This document shows positions 45,966-54,792 of a stretch of 58,774 nucleotides of DNA, one piece after another. The notes under the pieces are model-generated. The model was not told the origin of the DNA, did not search any database, and saw only the letters and a program-made list of their open reading frames with translations. The stretch's first letter is position 1. Each line of letters begins with the position of its first letter. Source of the stretch: Bacteroidota bacterium (GTDB taxonomy: Bacteria > Bacteroidota > Bacteroidia > Bacteroidales > GCA-2711565); the NCBI GenBank assembly GCA_003353955.1, contig PIVJ01000008.1:1-58774 (forward strand). Reading direction: 5' to 3'. A program made the position numbers and the translations under genes.

Positions 45966-46367
45966 ATGCAATTGATCTCAACCAAAATTTGTAAAACTAG
46001 CGACATTGGAATAAATAATAACTTATTCGGAGGAAAGATGCTTCAGTGGATTGATGAAGCCGGAGGTGTAATGGCCAGTTCGCAATGCTGCACCCCAAAC
46101 ATACTAACACTTAAGATGTATGAGGTTATATTTAAACTGCCCGTGAAAGTTAACGAACATATTCGGATTTATGGCAAGGTAAAAAGTATAGGAAGTACTT
46201 CAATCTCCTTACTAATTGAGGCACGTCGATTCGATTTTTTAAAACAAACTGAAGAGATTGTTTGCTCGACAATAATGCTTTTTGTAAAAGTTGATAAAAA
46301 TGGTAAATCCTCGCCCATTAACCCCCAATTAATAGAAAAAATTAAAAAATCAATTAATAAAAACTAA
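45966..46367 (+). CDS. Hotdog-fold acyl-CoA thioesterase (YciA/BFIT-like)
   Basis: The 133-residue protein has the hotdog core: NNLFGGKMLQWIDEAGGVMA with the catalytic Asp of the central helix, then IFKLPVKVNEHIRIYGKVKS and a final strand ICSTIMLFVKVD-like segment. This matches acyl-CoA hydrolases of the YciA type. The substrate range cannot be read from sequence. It lies 19 bases after cdd and is probably co-transcribed. Confidence 0.9.
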   Translation: MQLISTKICKTSDIGINNNLFGGKMLQWIDEAGGVMASSQCCTPNILTLKMYEVIFKLPVKVNEHIRIYGKVKSIGSTSISLLIEARRFDFLKQTEEIVCSTIMLFVKVDKNGKSSPINPQLIEKIKKSINKN

Positions 46368-46444
46368 GACAAGCACTCATGTTTTTTGACATTGAGACAC
46401 TCAAGAAAATTTTAAAATATCAATGCCTAACCACATTTAATCTT

Positions 46445-47308
46445 ATGAGAAAAAGCATAATTCTAATTTCAATATTACTAATCTCATTCTCGATGAAACC
46501 TGACAAACCCGCTTATACACTATTTAATGCAAAGGGCAAAGAGGTGAAATATAAAAGTTTGGTGAAAGCGGTCTTAAATGCCGATATGGTTTTCTTTGGC
46601 GAATTGCACAATAATCCAATAAATCATTGGCTCCAATTTGAGTTAACCAAAGATATACATAAATCCAAAAATACAAAATTAGTACTTGGCGCGGAAATGA
46701 TCGAAGCAAATTATCAAGCTTTATTGAATAAGTATTTAGATGATGAATTCGATTCAATGGTTTTTGCTGATACAGTAAAATTATGGCCAAACTATAAAAC
46801 TGATTATAAACCCCTTGTTGAATTTGCAAAAGCGAATAAATTAACATTTGTTGCTTCAAATATTCCACGATCCTTTGCTTCGCTTGTAAATAAAAAAGGG
46901 TTTGAAGCATTGGAAGAATTATCAGCTAAAGAGAAATCTTATATTGCCCCACTTCCAATAAAATATGATCCTGAATTAAAAGGCTATAAAAACATGATTG
47001 AAATGCTGAAAGATATGCCACACGTTACTGCCAATATTGCAAAGGCACAAGCTATCAAAGATGCAACGATGGCTCATTTCATATTACAAAATTGGAAAAA
47101 GGGTGAAATTTTTCTTCATTTTAACGGGTCTTATCATTCAAAAGATTATCAAGGAATTATTTGGTATTTATTACAGAAAAATCCCAATTTAAAGATTGTT
47201 ACCATTGCTTCCGGAGAACAAGAAAACATTGAGAAACTGGAAAGAGAAAATTTAAATCTGGCTAATTTTATTTTGATCACACCAAAAACAATGACAAAAA
47301 CTTATTGA
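46445..47308 (+). CDS. ChaN family protein (putative heme/iron-binding lipoprotein-like)
   Basis: I chose the ATG at 46445 because it gives a signal peptide (MRKSIILISILLISFSM); an upstream in-frame start would add 22 residues. The mature protein contains the ChaN/DUF399 pattern: VFFGELHNNPINHWLQFEL, LGAEMIEANYQALLNKYLDD, FVASNIPRSFASLVNKKGF, and the repeated His-Gly features near FLHFNGSYHSKDYQGI. ChaN from Campylobacter binds two hemes; iron-uptake context is not present here. No lipobox cysteine is seen, so it is probably a soluble periplasmic protein. Confidence 0.85.
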   Translation: MRKSIILISILLISFSMKPDKPAYTLFNAKGKEVKYKSLVKAVLNADMVFFGELHNNPINHWLQFELTKDIHKSKNTKLVLGAEMIEANYQALLNKYLDDEFDSMVFADTVKLWPNYKTDYKPLVEFAKANKLTFVASNIPRSFASLVNKKGFEALEELSAKEKSYIAPLPIKYDPELKGYKNMIEMLKDMPHVTANIAKAQAIKDATMAHFILQNWKKGEIFLHFNGSYHSKDYQGIIWYLLQKNPNLKIVTIASGEQENIEKLERENLNLANFILITPKTMTKTY

Positions 47309-47314
47309 TATTTA

Positions 47315-47710
47315 CTATGCGAAAGTGAAAAAAGTATTGGCCAGGAAACTCCATATAGTTACCACAGCAATGGCAAGCGCTTTCGACAGATAAAAATTTT
47401 GTTTGTATCGAGTGATGATAAACCATAAAATCAACGTATTTATTCCCAGCCCGATTAACGATATAAAAACAAACGATCCATACTCAATGGCAATCTCCGG
47501 ATTAGTGCTTTGAAAGGTCCATATTCTATTCAATAAGTAATTGGTACTGGCTGCCATCAAAAACCCAATGGCATTTGCGATGTACTTTGGGATTTTAAAA
47601 ATTTCTTTACACAAATAAGTAATCCCAAAATCAACGAAAAGTCCGGAAAAACCAACGACTCCAAATTTTAGAAATTTTAAGAAGAAAGATACACTAAAAA
47701 ATTCTGACAT
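47315..47710 (-). CDS. GtrA family membrane protein
   Basis: The 131-residue protein has four transmembrane helices and the GtrA signature: FLKFGVVGFSGLFVDFGITY at about 11-30, then NAIGFLMAASTNYLLNRIWT. GtrA proteins are thought to help flip or translocate polyprenyl-linked sugars across the inner membrane. Its stop codon is 6 bases from the convergent ChaN gene. It lies 15 bases beyond the M28 peptidase gene, which is upstream on the same strand. Confidence 0.92.
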   Translation of the reverse strand: MSEFFSVSFFLKFLKFGVVGFSGLFVDFGITYLCKEIFKIPKYIANAIGFLMAASTNYLLNRIWTFQSTNPEIAIEYGSFVFISLIGLGINTLILWFIITRYKQNFYLSKALAIAVVTIWSFLANTFFTFA

Positions 47711-47725
47711 TTGCCTAAATCTAGA

Positions 47726-49507
47726 TTATAGTTGAACCAATAAAACCAACTTCTTCCCTTCACGGATAACGTCAACAGAAATAGTTTGTCCTGCTTCGAG
47801 CTTTTTAAGTCGGATCATATAATCATAAATATTTTTAATCGATTTTCCATCTATTGCAACAATCCTGTCATGCTTTTTTAAGCCTGCTTTTTCGGCCGGG
47901 CGATCAGGTGTTACAGCTCCAACCCCTAATCCATTTTCTTCAGTAGAAGTAAAGTCCGGCATAATTCCCAGGGTAACTTTTAACTGTCTGCCATAACGAA
48001 TCTGTTTTTTAGGACCGGCGATTTGATAAGTCAGTTGTTCTTGTCGATTCGCAACTTCCATGATAACACCGTAAGCATATTCCAGTATCAGTTTTTCTCC
48101 TTCAAGATTCAATAACTCAACATCATCGGCAGGTGTATGATAATCACTATGAGTACCCGTTGTGAAGAAAAACACCGGGATGTCTTCTGAATAAAAAGCG
48201 GCATGATCCGAAGGGCCATATCCTTCCCGAGAAAAAGCCACTCCCAATTCAATATTCTCTTTATGTCTGTTTAGAATGTCTTCTGCTTCAACTGAAGTAC
48301 CTGTTCCATTAATAATAAATGAACTGGTTTCATTATTCAACCTGCCAATCATATCAAAATTAAACATGGTTTTAATTAAACCTAACTCAACAGGACTCTC
48401 ACGTGTAAAGAAAGATGATCCGAGCAATCCCGTTTCTTCAGCATCAAAAGCAATAAGAATTACGCTTCTCTTCAGTTGATCTTTATTTGCCGCCAACTTT
48501 TCCCCCAATTCAATTATCCCTGCAACTCCGGAAGCATTATCGTCGGCTCCATTATGGGGTGTCATAACATCCGGCTCTCTTGAGCCTGAACCCGGCCCAC
48601 CCATTCCTAGATGATCATAATGAGCGCCAATAATGATGTATTCATTTTTCAGCATTGGATCACTTCCTTCAATCATTGCAATCACATTTTGAGTTCTCAC
48701 CCTTTGTTGAACAATTTCAGTTACTGATTTTACTATCATATTAAGTTCAAACGATTGTGGTTGCATCAAACTATCGATGGTAATCTCAACTTGATCAATA
48801 GTTTTAGTTTTCATTAATTGACTGGCAACTTCCCGTTTAATATTGATAATAGGTAATCCGGCATCTGAAGATGTTTTGTCAAAATACAGAGGAACCAATT
48901 TATCTTCTGGATCAAAATGCTGACCTGACACCAACAAAACACCAACGGCGCCTTTATCTCTCGCTAAAAGAACCTTATCCCGATCGTCAGAAAAAAGCAG
49001 AAAATCACTTTCAGCCCTGTCGTTCTCCGGGTCACCCTTAAGAATTAACACCCATTTCCCTTCCACGTCTATTCCCTCGTAATCATTCCAATTCAGATTT
49101 TCTCTATTAATTTCTAAGCCATAGCCTGCAAAAACAACTTGTGCTTCAATAATTGAATTGCTACTAAAGGCATAAGGAGCAAAATTTTCATTAATTATCC
49201 CATTGAAGTTTTCGAAGCTAAAGGAGTTATTCGCTCCAAGTTTAACATCGGTTACGATCTCAAAAAACTGAAAACCTTCTTCCCCCATTAAGGTTGAAAA
49301 TTTTTTAAACTGATCTCGAATATAGGTTGCTGCCTTAAGACCTTCCGGAGTTCCGGATAGTCTCCCTTTTAATTCATCAGATGCCAGAAATGTGACATGC
49401 TCATTAAGTTCTTTAATTGTGAGTTCAGCATTGGATTGGCTTTTTGCATGAGATGTAAAGAGTGTAATCAAGAGTGTAGATAGTATAAGTAATTTTAGTC
49501 GTTTCAT
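47726..49507 (-). CDS. Secreted M28 family metallopeptidase with PA insert and PDZ domain
   Basis: A signal peptide (about 1-23) is followed by a protease-associated insert (about 110-235). The M28 zinc site shows the first His in GAHYDHLGMG, the bridging Asp in GADDNASGVAGI, the Glu pair in FDAEETGLLGS, Asp in NFDMIGRLN and the last His in THSDYHTPADD. A C-terminal PDZ domain ends the protein (GLGVGAVTPDRPAEKAGLKK, DGKSIKNIYDYMIRLKKLE). It is an aminopeptidase-type enzyme of the periplasm or outer surface; the substrate is unknown. Confidence 0.95.
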   Translation of the reverse strand: MKRLKLLILSTLLITLFTSHAKSQSNAELTIKELNEHVTFLASDELKGRLSGTPEGLKAATYIRDQFKKFSTLMGEEGFQFFEIVTDVKLGANNSFSFENFNGIINENFAPYAFSSNSIIEAQVVFAGYGLEINRENLNWNDYEGIDVEGKWVLILKGDPENDRAESDFLLFSDDRDKVLLARDKGAVGVLLVSGQHFDPEDKLVPLYFDKTSSDAGLPIINIKREVASQLMKTKTIDQVEITIDSLMQPQSFELNMIVKSVTEIVQQRVRTQNVIAMIEGSDPMLKNEYIIIGAHYDHLGMGGPGSGSREPDVMTPHNGADDNASGVAGIIELGEKLAANKDQLKRSVILIAFDAEETGLLGSSFFTRESPVELGLIKTMFNFDMIGRLNNETSSFIINGTGTSVEAEDILNRHKENIELGVAFSREGYGPSDHAAFYSEDIPVFFFTTGTHSDYHTPADDVELLNLEGEKLILEYAYGVIMEVANRQEQLTYQIAGPKKQIRYGRQLKVTLGIMPDFTSTEENGLGVGAVTPDRPAEKAGLKKHDRIVAIDGKSIKNIYDYMIRLKKLEAGQTISVDVIREGKKLVLLVQL

Positions 49508-49651
49508 ATGTTTATATTTTATTTCTTTACAAAATTAAGTTTTATTGATTACGAATTATATCTGTTTGGTATGCTTGTCGATTAACCCAAAGATCCTGAC
49601 TACCAATCTTTTATGGGCGCAAATTCATTATCAAAGTTACTTGTTTTCCTT

Positions 49652-50833
49652 TTATCCTTTTTCTTTAGTGTTCCGTGGTATAACCGTTGAACGTTTTCCA
49701 ATATTTTCACCGCTGAACAGTTTACGATAGGTAATATGTTTTTTCGCAAATTTACCTCCAACTGCATGATGTATCGCTTGCATTTTCGGATTAAAATCTC
49801 CAACCCAGGACATTTCGACTTCTGTATAATGAGGTTTCTTTTTCATTACCTTATCCATATGCCAAAAAATACCCGATTCCACGCCTGATTTTTGAAATTT
49901 CGGTACAACGCCCATAATTGTAATTCGGGTACGAGTCATCGTTTTCATTTTCGCCAGTAATACAAACCGAAGCTTGTTGATCAAATGCATTTTCCCTTTA
50001 AAACGTTTTAGAATCTGATTCGCATCTGGGAACATAACCAGAAATGCGATGGGTTTATCATTATTATAAACAAACCAAACAAATTCCTCATCTATAATGG
50101 CCTTAGCCTGATTGAATGATTCCTGAAGGTCAATTCTACTTATGGGTGTAAAATTCTCATGATATTGCCATGCTGTATCATAAATTATTTTCAGGTCATC
50201 GATAAATTTATCAGATTGCCTGAGTTGAAGATGTCTGAAATCATAAGCCGGTTTTTTACGAATCCAGTCAGCAATTTTCCAAAATTTTTCAGGGAAGGGG
50301 ACTGTTAAATCAAGGTGATTGGTCACTTGTTCAAAATAGGATTCGAAACCATAATTCTCAAAGAATTTTTTATAATATGGCAAATGGTAATTCATTCCAA
50401 AGCTAGGATGCATAAATCCTTCGACTAATAATCCCCAAAAGTTATCATTCTCTCCAAAATTGATCGGACCGTCGATTGCTTTCATTCCTTTCTCCTTCAA
50501 CCATTCAATACATTTATCAAACATCAAAAAGGCTGCATCTTCATCATCGATGCATTCAAAAAACCCCATACCGCCTGTTGGTTGGTCGAAGTTGTAAGCT
50601 TTCTTTTCATTAACAAATGCGGCGACACGTCCAATTAATTCATCTTTATCATTCACTAATATCCATCGAATAGCATCTCCGTGCGCATAAAAAATGTTCT
50701 TCTTCGGATTAAACACTGCGTTAATCATGCTATCTAAAGGGCATACCCAATGTGGATCATCTTTATATACCAGATGAGCAACCTTTATAAATTTTTTGGC
50801 TAATGGTTTATTGGTGACTTCTATCAGTTTCAT
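49652..50833 (-). CDS. GNAT-like acyltransferase family protein (393 aa)
   Basis: The first ~110 residues (VAHLVYKDDPHWVCPLDSMI then NEKKAYNFDQPTGGMGFFEC) and the central region (IDGPINFGENDNFWGLLVEG, FAENYGFE-like FFENYGFESYFEQ) are characteristic of a Bacteroidota family of GNAT-fold proteins often annotated as hypothetical. A second GNAT-like segment with IAFLVMFPDANQIL follows. The reaction is unknown. It is divergent from the LptF-like gene. Confidence 0.75.
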   Translation of the reverse strand: MKLIEVTNKPLAKKFIKVAHLVYKDDPHWVCPLDSMINAVFNPKKNIFYAHGDAIRWILVNDKDELIGRVAAFVNEKKAYNFDQPTGGMGFFECIDDEDAAFLMFDKCIEWLKEKGMKAIDGPINFGENDNFWGLLVEGFMHPSFGMNYHLPYYKKFFENYGFESYFEQVTNHLDLTVPFPEKFWKIADWIRKKPAYDFRHLQLRQSDKFIDDLKIIYDTAWQYHENFTPISRIDLQESFNQAKAIIDEEFVWFVYNNDKPIAFLVMFPDANQILKRFKGKMHLINKLRFVLLAKMKTMTRTRITIMGVVPKFQKSGVESGIFWHMDKVMKKKPHYTEVEMSWVGDFNPKMQAIHHAVGGKFAKKHITYRKLFSGENIGKRSTVIPRNTKEKG

Positions 50834-50956
50834 CTATTTTATTTTTATGCAAATTTAAGGTTTATTATATATAATTGAAAATCTTAATCGGTGTAATCAT
50901 ACTATATTTGTGATTAGATTTCTCAGTATATTTGCATTGATAAAGCCGCTCATATC

Positions 50957-52393
50957 TTGAAAAAAATATATCTTTTAGTTATAAAGTCATATATAGAGCC
51001 ATTAGTTATGACCTTTTTTATTGCATTGTTTATTCTTGTGATGCAATTTCTATGGAAGTACATTGATGATTTAGTTGGTAAAGGATTAGAATGGTATCTC
51101 ATAGCTGAACTTTTGTTTTATGCCTCAGCTACCTTTGTACCATTAGCCCTGCCACTGGCAATATTAATTTCATCATTAATGACCTTTGGAAGTTTGGGTG
51201 AACGCTATGAACTTGTTTCAATGAAAGCGGCAGGAGTTTCTCTTCAAAAAGCGATGAGGCCATTAATCATCTTATCGATCCTAATAAGTTTATTTACCTT
51301 TTATTTCTCTAATAATATTTTACCCATTGCGAATTTAAAATTCCATACTCTTCTTCTCGATATTCGTGAAAAAAAATTAACCTTAAATATCAAGGAAGGA
51401 ATTTTTTACAAAGACCTGGATGGTTACATCATCAGGGTTGGCAATAAAGAAAGCGACGACATACATATTCATGATGTTATCATCTATAACCATACAGACG
51501 CATTAGGGAATATTGATGTAACTCTAGCTAAATCAGGGAAAATGGAAACCACACCTGATGGTAGATATATGATATTTACACTCTTTGATGGTTATAATTA
51601 TATTGAAAAAGTTGACGTGCGAGGGCATCGAAAGTCACGTCCTTTTGAAAGAACTTCATTTAAGGAACAATCTCAAAGATTTGATTTACAAGCCTTTGAA
51701 ATGAATCATACTGATGAAGGAGTGCTCAAGGATCATTATATGATGCTTAATTTAAAACAATTGAATCATACCATAGATTCATTTAATCGGATAATTGATG
51801 ATCGTTTCGACAGATTTTCGATTTCTTTTGAAAAAAACTTTCATTTTTATAAGACCCTTGATTCTTCTAATTTTCAACCAAATACTTTTGTTGATACTGC
51901 CCAATTATTCAATAACCTCAATATGCATGATAGAGCAGAAGGAATTTCGAAAGCCCTCAGCAACACCAGAAGTAACGCCAACAGTATCCAATCTTCGATT
52001 CGTGATTTAGATACCAGAAGAGCACATGTAAACAGGTATGTAATTACCGGACATGAAAAGTTCACCTTGTCTTTCGCCTGTCTGCTTCTATTTTTCATAG
52101 GTGCACCTTTAGGAGCCATTATTAGAAAAGGCGGGCTAGGACTTCCGGTTGTAATCTCAGTAATATTTTTCATCTTTTTTCATATCGCCTCCATCACCGG
52201 TAAAAAATATGTTATCGCCGGAGTTCTCATACCGGAAATAGGTATGTGGATTGCCTCCGCACTTCTTATCCCCATTGGTTTGTTTTTGACTTTTAAAGCC
52301 ACTAATGATGCGCCAATTTTAGATGCCGATGCATGGAGAAAGGCGTTTAAATTTATTCTTGATTTGCGTAATTTAAATTCAGGAAAGAAATAG
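50957..52393 (+). CDS. LptF/LptG family lipopolysaccharide export permease
   Basis: The YjgP/YjgQ-type permease has helices near the N-terminus (VMTFFIALFILVMQFLWKYI, then FVPLALPLAILISSLMTFGS) and three more after residue ~360. Between them lies a periplasmic jellyroll-type region (about 130-330). GERYELVSMKAAGVSLQKAM is a family signature. LptF and LptG form the inner-membrane part of LPS transport with LptB. The start is TTG at 50957, matching the family N-terminus. A TATATTTG box at 50927-50934 is a candidate promoter. No second permease gene adjoins it. Confidence 0.92.
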   Translation: MKKIYLLVIKSYIEPLVMTFFIALFILVMQFLWKYIDDLVGKGLEWYLIAELLFYASATFVPLALPLAILISSLMTFGSLGERYELVSMKAAGVSLQKAMRPLIILSILISLFTFYFSNNILPIANLKFHTLLLDIREKKLTLNIKEGIFYKDLDGYIIRVGNKESDDIHIHDVIIYNHTDALGNIDVTLAKSGKMETTPDGRYMIFTLFDGYNYIEKVDVRGHRKSRPFERTSFKEQSQRFDLQAFEMNHTDEGVLKDHYMMLNLKQLNHTIDSFNRIIDDRFDRFSISFEKNFHFYKTLDSSNFQPNTFVDTAQLFNNLNMHDRAEGISKALSNTRSNANSIQSSIRDLDTRRAHVNRYVITGHEKFTLSFACLLLFFIGAPLGAIIRKGGLGLPVVISVIFFIFFHIASITGKKYVIAGVLIPEIGMWIASALLIPIGLFLTFKATNDAPILDADAWRKAFKFILDLRNLNSGKK

Positions 52394-52399
52394 TATAAT

Positions 52400-53605
52400 A
52401 TGAGGGTTTTATTATTATGTAATAAGCTACCATACCCGCCTAAAGAAGGTGCTCCTATGGCAATGAATATGATCATTGAAGGATTACTGAATCATGGACA
52501 TCATGTAAAAGTATTGGCAATTAATACAAATAAATACCACACAAATCTTGATGAGATACCTTCTGAGTATAAAAAGAAGACGCATATTGAAACCACCGAT
52601 CTCAACTTAACTCTCAATTTTTTTGGTGCCTTTTATTGTTTTATTATTGGAAAATCATATCATATTCAACGATTTATTTCCAAGAAGTTTGCAAGAAAAC
52701 TGATGGAGATATTGAAAAACCAAGAATTTGATATTGTTCAATTTGAAACGCTATCATTAACATCTTATCTTCCCCTCATCCGGAAATATTCTCAGGCAAA
52801 AGTATTGCTACGTTCGCATAATATAGAGCATCTAATTTGGAACAGATTATCAAAGCTAACCTCAAATCCATTAAAGAAATTCTATTTAAGCCATTTATCA
52901 AAAACGCTTAGAAAATATGAAATTACGGTTCTTCCTCAATTCGATGGAATCATTTGTATTTCTACGGTTGATGCAGAATTTTACAAAAAAGAATCAGCAG
53001 GTAAGTTTCCAATTATTGTAGCAACTTATGGTGTTGATCTTAATCAATATACGAGTACACCCCATACAAATAAACAAGTATCGCTTTGTTTTATCGGAGC
53101 GATGAACTGGCGCCCTAACATTCATGGAATAAAATGGTTTTTATCAACGGTATGGCCAATAATTGAGCGCGAATTTCCCACCTTGAAATTTGTGATTGCA
53201 AGTAAAATAAAACCCAAATGGTTAACAGAAAATAAATCCTCGCAAATTAATTTAATCGGAGATGTTAAAAATTCAATTGATTTTATCACCTCAAATGCTA
53301 TAATGGTGGTGCCACTTTTTGCCGGTAGTGGTATCCGTATTAAAATTATCGAAGCCATGGTTTTGCGTAAAACGGTAGTTTCAACTTCGATTGGTGCAGA
53401 AGGGATTAATTATGAAGATCAAAAGAATATTGTAATTGCAGATACAAGCGATGATTTTATAAAAGCTATCAGGAAATGCGTGCAGGAAATTGAATTTAGA
53501 AATAGGTTAGGAAAGAAAGCCGTCTTGCTAGCTGAGGATAATCATGATGCTAAAAAAATCATAACAGCGTTAAATAACTTTTACGAGCAGATTATACTTA
53601 ATTAG
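52400..53605 (+). CDS. Family 4-type glycosyltransferase
   Basis: The GT-B fold protein (401 aa) opens MRVLLLCNKLPYPPKEGAPM. The C-terminal nucleotide-sugar domain includes VSLCFIGAMNWRPNIHGIKW and the VPLFAGSGIRIKIIEAMVLR motif (donor-binding Glu). It overlaps the LptF-like context closely (6-base gap) and is followed by a second glycosyltransferase after 7 bases. It resembles glycosyltransferases of exopolysaccharide systems. Sugar and acceptor are unknown. Confidence 0.9.
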   Translation: MRVLLLCNKLPYPPKEGAPMAMNMIIEGLLNHGHHVKVLAINTNKYHTNLDEIPSEYKKKTHIETTDLNLTLNFFGAFYCFIIGKSYHIQRFISKKFARKLMEILKNQEFDIVQFETLSLTSYLPLIRKYSQAKVLLRSHNIEHLIWNRLSKLTSNPLKKFYLSHLSKTLRKYEITVLPQFDGIICISTVDAEFYKKESAGKFPIIVATYGVDLNQYTSTPHTNKQVSLCFIGAMNWRPNIHGIKWFLSTVWPIIEREFPTLKFVIASKIKPKWLTENKSSQINLIGDVKNSIDFITSNAIMVVPLFAGSGIRIKIIEAMVLRKTVVSTSIGAEGINYEDQKNIVIADTSDDFIKAIRKCVQEIEFRNRLGKKAVLLAEDNHDAKKIITALNNFYEQIILN

Positions 53606-53612
53606 TCTATAA

Positions 53613-54791
53613 ATGAGAATTTTTGTCATCTTATCCCGCATTCCATATCCACTTGAAAAAGGTGATAAAGTAAGGGTATTCAATCAAATCAAATGGCTGT
53701 CGAAGAAGCATGAAATAATACTGGTTGCTCTTGATGATGCCAAGATAAATAAACAAGATGCCTTTCGATTTTTACAACCTTATTGTCATTCTGTTAATTT
53801 TATTGATCTTTCAATTACACACAGATTTATAAACCTTCTTAAGGTTTTATTCTCTAAAAAGCCTTTCCAGGTTGGGTATTTTTATAGTAAGAAGGCGCAC
53901 AAGAAAATCAATCAATTAATCAAAGAAAAAAAACCGGATCATATTTATTGCCAATTAATCAGAGTAGCCGAATATGTTCGGGATTTGGAAATTCCTAAAA
54001 CATTGGATTATCAAGATGCATTTTCAAAAGGTGTTGAGCAACGAATAAAGAATTCTTCATTCATTAAGAAAATATTTTTAAAAGAAGAGTTTAACAGACT
54101 TGTTAAATATGAGAATTCCATTTTCCAATTCTTTGATAACAAAACTATTATCTCTGAATCGGACAGGAGGCTCATTGAACATCCTCGAAATAATGAGATA
54201 GAAATTATCAGCAATGGGATAGACCAGCAATACTTTCGACCCATGCCTGTGAAGAAGGAATATGATCTTTTATTTACCGGAAATATGTCATATCCTCCAA
54301 ATATTGAAAGTGCAGAATATTTAGTAAAAAAAATATTACCTGCTCTCCAATCCAGTGGATACAATCTCAAGGTTTTAATCGCAGGTGTAGATCCTCATAA
54401 AAAGGTAAAGTCGCTTAAATCGAGCTCAGTAACGATTTGTGGATGGGTCGAAGACATGAGAAAATGTTATGCAAAATCTCTTATTTTTATTGCTCCCATG
54501 CAAAGTGGAATTGGACTTCAAAATAAATTATTGGAAGCAATGGCTATGAAAGTTCCATGTATTACCTCTTCATTAGCAAATCAGTCCTTAGGAGCAAAGC
54601 CCGAAACAGAAATACTAATTGGCGATCAAACTGCCGATTATGTGAATCATATTCTAACTATTTTAAAAAATAAAAATGGGTCAGAGAAGTTAGCAGCAAA
54701 TGGACTTAACTTTGTATCTGAAAAATATCAGTGGGAAACTGCTATAGATAAATTAGAATCACTAATAACTTCAACAAATAAAAGAGACTAA
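53613..54791 (+). CDS. Family 4-type glycosyltransferase, second copy
   Basis: A related 392-residue GT-B protein starting MRIFVILSRIPYPLEKGDKV, with YDLLFTGNMSYPPNIESAEY and the C-terminal IAPMQSGIGLQNKLLEAMAM motif. The opening resembles XrtA-associated glycosyltransferases, but no exosortase gene is in the window. It and the preceding paralog are clearly diverged, so probably act on different linkages. ettA follows 1 base downstream. Confidence 0.9.
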   Translation: MRIFVILSRIPYPLEKGDKVRVFNQIKWLSKKHEIILVALDDAKINKQDAFRFLQPYCHSVNFIDLSITHRFINLLKVLFSKKPFQVGYFYSKKAHKKINQLIKEKKPDHIYCQLIRVAEYVRDLEIPKTLDYQDAFSKGVEQRIKNSSFIKKIFLKEEFNRLVKYENSIFQFFDNKTIISESDRRLIEHPRNNEIEIISNGIDQQYFRPMPVKKEYDLLFTGNMSYPPNIESAEYLVKKILPALQSSGYNLKVLIAGVDPHKKVKSLKSSSVTICGWVEDMRKCYAKSLIFIAPMQSGIGLQNKLLEAMAMKVPCITSSLANQSLGAKPETEILIGDQTADYVNHILTILKNKNGSEKLAANGLNFVSEKYQWETAIDKLESLITSTNKRD

Positions 54792-54792
54792 C

